In this document: positions 60,437 to 64,000 of the stretch, in pieces | Position numbering within the stretch: position 1 is the first letter of the stretch | Layout: each line of letters opens with the position of its first letter | Assembly (NCBI GenBank): GCA_964449775.1 | Contig: CAYVBQ010000019.1 | Span: forward strand, 8,103 to 72,102 | DNA from: Fen-1258 sp964449775 | Lineage (GTDB): Bacteria > Bacteroidota > Ignavibacteria > Ignavibacteriales > Melioribacteraceae | DNA: 64,000 nucleotides | Direction of reading: 5' to 3' | Made by a program: the position numbers and the translations under genes | The notes under the pieces: model-generated | What the model was told of the DNA's origin: nothing | The model's database searches: none | The model's input: only the letters and a program-made list of their open reading frames with translations

Positions 60437-62023
60437 ATGAGCGGATCCCTTCTCCGGAAAATTAGAATTGTTGCATCGCTTATTTTTTTTATTGCCACAA
60501 CTTTTTTATTGGTTGATATCTATAGTGTAATCCCTCCGGTTTATACCAATAAAATATTATTCCTTCAATTCGTTCCATCGGTACTTAAATTCGTTGCGAT
60601 ATTTTCTTTGAGCGCATTTGGGTTTGCTTTCATATTACTTCTTACAGTTTTCTTCGGAAGAGTATATTGTTCTAGTATTTGCCCGCTCGGAGTATTTCAA
60701 GATATTGTAAATTGGATCTCCGGGAGGATCAAACGTAAGAAGAAACGCCGGTTTGATTTTTTGAAAGAACAAAAAATATTGCGCATGGCTTTACTTCTTT
60801 TGCCAGTTCTCGTTTTTCTTTTCGGAAGTGCACTTGCTATCAATCTTCTTGATCCTTACAGTCTCTATGGAAGATTTGCCGGAAACTTTTTTCGCCCGGT
60901 ACTTATCGGCACAAACAATCTTGCGGCGTATGTATTTGAGATGTTCAGGCTCTATATAGTTTATCCATACAGTCTAAAAACCTTCAACTTGATTCCATTT
61001 ATAATTACCGCAGTGTTTTTTGTCTTTGTTGTTGTGATGGCATGGGAAAAAGGAAGATTGTATTGCAACACTGTTTGTCCGGTGGGAACATTACTTGGAT
61101 ACATATCAAAATATTCTTTATTCCAAATTGTTATAAACCATGAAGAATGTTTGAGCTGTGGAATCTGTGCCAAAGAATGTAAAGCAAGCTGCATTGATAG
61201 CGAGAATAAAACTGTAGATATGAGCCGGTGCGTCGCATGTTTTGATTGCATTCCATCTTGCCCTACAGAGGGAATGACCTACAGCTATTCCTATGGGAAA
61301 CATCGATTAACAAATCGAACAATTGAACCACCTGTTTTAGATAGTTCTAAACGTAACTTCATCACAAAAACTTCTCTGTACCTTCTTTCACTATCATCAA
61401 TTGCAGCGCAGGTAAAAAAGAAAATTGTGGTAACCAAACCAAGCACAAAACCAATTTTTAGAAAAAACGCTGTTTCTCCCCCGGGCTCACTCAGTCTCGT
61501 AAGGTTTAATAGTAAATGCACTGCTTGTCATCTGTGTGTTAGCTCTTGTCCAACGCAAGTATTGCAGCCATCGTATCTTGAATATGGATTTCTCGGAATT
61601 CTCCAACCGCGTCTGGATAACTTAGCAGGCTTCTGCAACTTCGAATGTAAAATCTGCTGTGATGTTTGCCCAACAGGTGCGATCCTTCCCTTCGATCTGG
61701 AGAAGAAAAAACTGATTCAGATCGGTAAAGCGAAATTTATTAAAGACAATTGCATCGTTCAAACACAAAAAACGGATTGCGGCGCATGTTCCGAACATTG
61801 TCCTACCAAAGCAGTTCACATGATACCTTTCGAAGGGATCTTAGTAATTCCTGAAATGCGGGATGATTACTGTATCGGCTGCGGTGCATGCGAGTTTGCG
61901 TGTCCAACAAAACCGTACAAAGCAATTTATGTGGAAGGGAATAGTTTACATCAACTTGCAAAGAAGAATGTTGAATTGAAGAAACAGGAAGTGATTAACA
62001 CTAAAGAGGACTTTCCATTTTAA
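60437..62023 (+). CDS. Membrane-bound polyferredoxin (NapH-like)
   Basis: A 528-residue protein: five to six membrane helices in the first 240 residues with NapH-type cysteine motifs facing the cytoplasm (CSSICPLGVFQD, CNTVCPVGTLLG). Several ferredoxin-like cluster sites follow: CLSCGICAKECKASC, CVACFDCIPSCP, CTACHLCVSSCP, CNFECKICCDVCP, CGACSEHCP and CIGCGACEFACP. It would move electrons across or along the membrane, perhaps with the DUF362 partner. Six or more [4Fe-4S] clusters are possible. Confidence 0.9.
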   Translation: MSGSLLRKIRIVASLIFFIATTFLLVDIYSVIPPVYTNKILFLQFVPSVLKFVAIFSLSAFGFAFILLLTVFFGRVYCSSICPLGVFQDIVNWISGRIKRKKKRRFDFLKEQKILRMALLLLPVLVFLFGSALAINLLDPYSLYGRFAGNFFRPVLIGTNNLAAYVFEMFRLYIVYPYSLKTFNLIPFIITAVFFVFVVVMAWEKGRLYCNTVCPVGTLLGYISKYSLFQIVINHEECLSCGICAKECKASCIDSENKTVDMSRCVACFDCIPSCPTEGMTYSYSYGKHRLTNRTIEPPVLDSSKRNFITKTSLYLLSLSSIAAQVKKKIVVTKPSTKPIFRKNAVSPPGSLSLVRFNSKCTACHLCVSSCPTQVLQPSYLEYGFLGILQPRLDNLAGFCNFECKICCDVCPTGAILPFDLEKKKLIQIGKAKFIKDNCIVQTQKTDCGACSEHCPTKAVHMIPFEGILVIPEMRDDYCIGCGACEFACPTKPYKAIYVEGNSLHQLAKKNVELKKQEVINTKEDFPF

Positions 62024-62216
62024 CAATCATCCCATAAACGGAGTTATCAACTTAAAAGAATGTGAAAGAATGGAACGCAGATTTTATATGATGATTATGA
62101 TTTACATGTAATCAATCATCAAAGATCATAAACAATCTCCATAGGAGTCCTTCGGACATAATGATCTGTGTTCTATTAGGTATTAAGAAGGTGAGGGGAA
62201 ATAATTATGAAAGGAT

Positions 62217-62357
62217 TTCTTGGGTTCGTTTGAATCCGGTGTTGCAGCAAAATTAATGGGATTAATTCCATCAGTAATCTTTGGCGGAACTATGACGCTG
62301 GCGGTTGTGGCTGCAGTTAGAAGTTGGGCACCGAAACTAAGAAAGCTAACAATGTAG
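62217..62357 (+). pseudogene. C-terminal remnant of an MFS transporter gene
   Basis: Frame 62217-62357 encodes FLGSFESGVAAKLMGLIPSV, then IFGGTMTLAVVAAV and RSWAPKLRKLTM before a stop. This matches the last membrane helix and tail of EntS-like MFS exporters (SFESG...PSVIFGG). There is no start and the upstream part is missing. The 180 bp before it hold only an AT-rich palindromic repeat remnant. Confidence 0.6.
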
Positions 62358-62442
62358 TTCTTATATTTGACTTCTCAAGTAATAGTAGTATTAACAAATC
62401 AATAGGGAAGTATGTATGATCCTTCCCCAATATTTCTCTACA

Positions 62443-62568
62443 TTATTTTAGACTGATACTCCCGGAGTTCTTCTCATTTTTTTTGTCTCTCTTAGCTGCT
62501 TTTTTTTCTTTCATAGTTTTAGCAGGTTCTTTTTTGGATGCCTTCTTACTGTCCTGACCTTTGCTCAT
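62443..62568 (-). CDS. Small lysine-rich protein
   Basis: A 41-residue protein (SKGQDSKKASKKEPAKTMKE, then KKAAKRDKKNEKNSGSIS) with AAGGAAA upstream of the ATG. Similar lysine-rich peptides with the SKGxDxKKxxKKxPAKTxKEKKAAK pattern are widespread in Bacteroidota. Possibly nucleic-acid binding; function unknown. It lies just downstream of the CsbD-like gene, perhaps as part of a stress-response pair. Confidence 0.7.
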   Translation of the reverse strand: MSKGQDSKKASKKEPAKTMKEKKAAKRDKKNEKNSGSISLK

Positions 62569-62619
62569 GATATTTTTCCTTTTTTGAATTAGATTAAAAT
62601 TAGTGTCTAAAAAACACAA

Positions 62620-62844
62620 TCAAATTGATGCAACTATTTTCCGCAATTCTTCTTTACTTATACCAAGTTTTATTTGAACTTTCTCCCACATTGCACCTTT
62701 TTTCCCTTCGTCATAACGTAAATCACTATCCGTTAAACTTGGGTACTTCTTTTTGAGTTTAGCCTTTTGGATATCCCAATTATCCTTCATTGAAGGCGTG
62801 GAGAGTGCGAATTGCCGGACAGTTGTGCTTCTTCTAATTGTCAT
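62620..62844 (-). CDS. CsbD-like stress protein
   Basis: A 74-residue protein: after ~20 residues, NWDIQKAKLKKKYPSLTDSD followed by LRYDEGKKGAMWEKVQIKLGIS and KEEL matches the CsbD fold (W...K.K...L.D.DL....G....W...Q...GIS.EE). Family members are induced by general stress. Normal length is 60-75 residues. Regulation is not visible. Confidence 0.75.
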   Translation of the reverse strand: MTIRRSTTVRQFALSTPSMKDNWDIQKAKLKKKYPSLTDSDLRYDEGKKGAMWEKVQIKLGISKEELRKIVASI

Positions 62845-63058
62845 TTATCCAATCCTAATCTTATAACAAAGTCTTACTAAAGTATAATAGGTAGAAAAAA
62901 GTTACCAAACAATAGAGCAACTGGATGAAAAAAGATCTAACATTTCTCTAATAAAATATTCACTATGCCCTAATCATGAATTAATGCTAATTTCTCAGAA
63001 AAACCTTTTACTACGTGCTTATCATTCATAATTGAGTTCGTTCTAAAAAGGTCAATTT

Positions 63059-63206
63059 GTCATTCTGATGGAGCCCTTCAATTCTTCATGATAAACTCCG
63101 CGACTGTCCGTAGGACTCTTTCGGATAAGAATCTATTGATTTCATAATAAAAATTAAGATTCTTCGCGGAGTTTATACTGAGTGGAGCGAATGTGCTCAG
63201 AATGAC
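63059..63206. repeat. 148-bp palindromic repeat element
   Basis: GTCATTCTGA (63059-63068) is inverted at 63197-63206 and ATAAACTCCGCGA (63091-63103) at 63164-63176, so the whole unit can form a long interrupted hairpin. It shares a 19-bp word with the element at 52744-52890 and end words with 10349-10396. It lies in a 491-bp gene-free stretch (62845-63335) in which I see nothing else. Confidence 0.75.
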
Positions 63207-63335
63207 ACCTATCATTATTTATACTTTTTAGAGGAGACTCATAATTATTTAATTACTATTTGAGATAATATGTTGGTAGAGAATTCCAAGTTTTCTGCCG
63301 ATATGGATTTCGTCATTCTATCTCAAACTGCAACA

Positions 63336-63458
63336 TTACTCATCTTTCTTTAATTCTTTAATCAGTTCTCTTAATTCAGGATAAAGAATTATGGCGCAAA
63401 TGATATTCACTACAGTAAAGAGACCGAAAATTATTAACAACAGTGTAGATGATTTCAT
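63336..63458 (-). CDS. Single-helix membrane miniprotein
   Basis: A 40-residue protein: KSSTLLLIIFGLFTVVNIIC followed by AIILYPELRELIKELKKDE, one membrane helix then a charged amphipathic tail. AAGGAG lies eight bases before the ATG, which supports translation. Too short for family assignment; the architecture is that of small membrane regulators or phage-shock-type accessory peptides. Confidence 0.65.
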   Translation of the reverse strand: MKSSTLLLIIFGLFTVVNIICAIILYPELRELIKELKKDE

Positions 63459-63539
63459 TACTCATTCTCCTTGTCGAATTTGTCGGACAGTAATCCAGTC
63501 AAGTGCCTTCTATTCAGCGAATCACACAGAAAAAATATA

Positions 63540-64000
63540 TTAGCAAAAACTGTTAGATATTTTTTTGAAATGAAATCCGTAAATAGTAAACAATATTGCT
63601 AAAGAGAAGAGCTGCGGTTTGCGAAACAATGACCAGAAAAATAATTTCCAATAATAAATTCTTTCTTCACCGACCACGCCCAATTTGAACATGGATTTAA
63701 ACAGCGCGAGGATGTAATTAGGATTAAGGTGAAAAACTTTCTTCTTCTTCGGTTCAAAATCTTTCATGAAGCGCATTACACGTTCATAATAGTATTTGGG
63801 TGAATAGATAGTGTCTAAAAGTTTCTTATAACCATCCAAGAGTACTTTGGGATTCATCTGAGGAATAAAGTTAATAGAAAAGTCAGTGTTATTACCGGTA
63901 AAATCTTTTAACATTCTTCCTTCATTAAGAAGTCTTTTTTGAAGCTTCGTTCCTTTAGGTGCATTTAGTAATCCGACCATTGCTGTTACAATTCCGCTTT
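63540..64000 (-). CDS. Radical SAM protein C-terminal part (DUF4070 type), partial
   Basis: The frame continues past the right edge (upstream residues SGIVTA precede MVGLLNAPKGTKLQKRL). The visible ~153 residues match the DUF4070 C-terminal domain of B12-binding radical SAM proteins (KDFTGNNTDFSINFIPQMN, GYKKLLDTIYSPKYYYERV). The cluster and cobalamin domains lie outside the window. The substrate is unknown; relatives methylate or rearrange lipids and cofactors. The methionine at 63980 is internal, not the start. Confidence 0.75.
   Translation of the reverse strand, partial: SGIVTAMVGLLNAPKGTKLQKRLLNEGRMLKDFTGNNTDFSINFIPQMNPKVLLDGYKKLLDTIYSPKYYYERVMRFMKDFEPKKKKVFHLNPNYILALFKSMFKLGVVGEERIYYWKLFFWSLFRKPQLFSLAILFTIYGFHFKKISNSFC

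Noticed and set aside
1..64000. CRISPR arrays, rRNA or complete tRNA genes
   Set aside because: No regularly spaced direct repeats or RNA-gene cores were seen by eye; a tRNAscan/Infernal run would settle it.

Overview
The window is an AT-rich (by eye, mid-30s % GC) Gram-negative chromosome segment. Outer-membrane barrels, lipoproteins, a DUF2723 membrane protein, very large multihaem cytochromes and frequent TTG/GTG starts fit an Ignavibacteriota/Bacteroidota-Chlorobiota-type anaerobe or facultative respirer. That placement is inference: there is no rRNA or other phylogenetic marker here.

Layout. (1) 1-13.5 kb, minus strand: a haem-biosynthesis block in the order hemX/ccsA-like, hemA, hemC, hemD, hemE, [GxxExxY insert], hemN, [antitoxin/MazF pair on the other strand], hemH, two tandem M3 peptidases, and the start of a protoporphyrinogen oxidase gene. 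hemB and hemL are not in the window. (2) 13.5-14.7 kb: an accessory island with a terminal-inverted-repeat element, a BrnT/BrnA toxin-antitoxin pair, a site with the architecture of an integron attC, and a truncated second cassette. (3) 14.7-36.9 kb, minus strand: an electron-transfer region of seven multihaem cytochromes carrying about 86 c-type haem motifs. It holds a lipoprotein cytochrome plus double-rhodanese lipoprotein with a near-consensus sigma-54 promoter; a sigma-54 activator; a porin-cytochrome set (4-haem, beta-barrel, 14-haem, 9-haem); an inner-membrane set (19-haem cytochrome, diheme b-type protein, 16-haem/b561 fusion); and an Hmc/Nrf-like quinol module (four-cluster ferredoxin, NrfD, 13-haem cytochrome). 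The last is followed by its own haem-motif histidine kinase and two response regulators fused to GcvH-like domains. (4) 37-52.7 kb: mostly housekeeping genes, including a chorismate mutase/prephenate dehydratase/DAHP synthase triple fusion, a candidate restriction-modification pair, MscS, EamA, AMP nucleosidase, PAP2, a hybrid kinase, ornithine aminotransferase, an S1/P1-type nuclease and a LOG-family protein. (5) 51.6-59.4 kb: glycan and envelope genes (GT9, DUF2723, GT2, a glycosyltransferase-deacetylase fusion). (6) 59.5-64 kb: DUF362 plus polyferredoxin, an MFS pseudogene tail, small stress-type proteins, a palindromic repeat, and the C-terminus of a radical SAM protein.

Functional picture: the haem block would supply cofactor for the neighbouring cytochromes. 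The NrfD module and the CbcL-like b/c fusions would pass quinol electrons to periplasmic cytochromes, and the porin-cytochrome set could carry them across the outer membrane. The haem-motif kinase with its GcvH-like regulators, and the sigma-54 activator, are the likely local controllers. The least familiar parts are the kinase with a cysteine-rich insertion inside its ATPase domain, the paired REC-GcvH regulators (one keeping and one lacking the lipoyl-type lysine), and the MITE-like element that rewrote the end of one of them.
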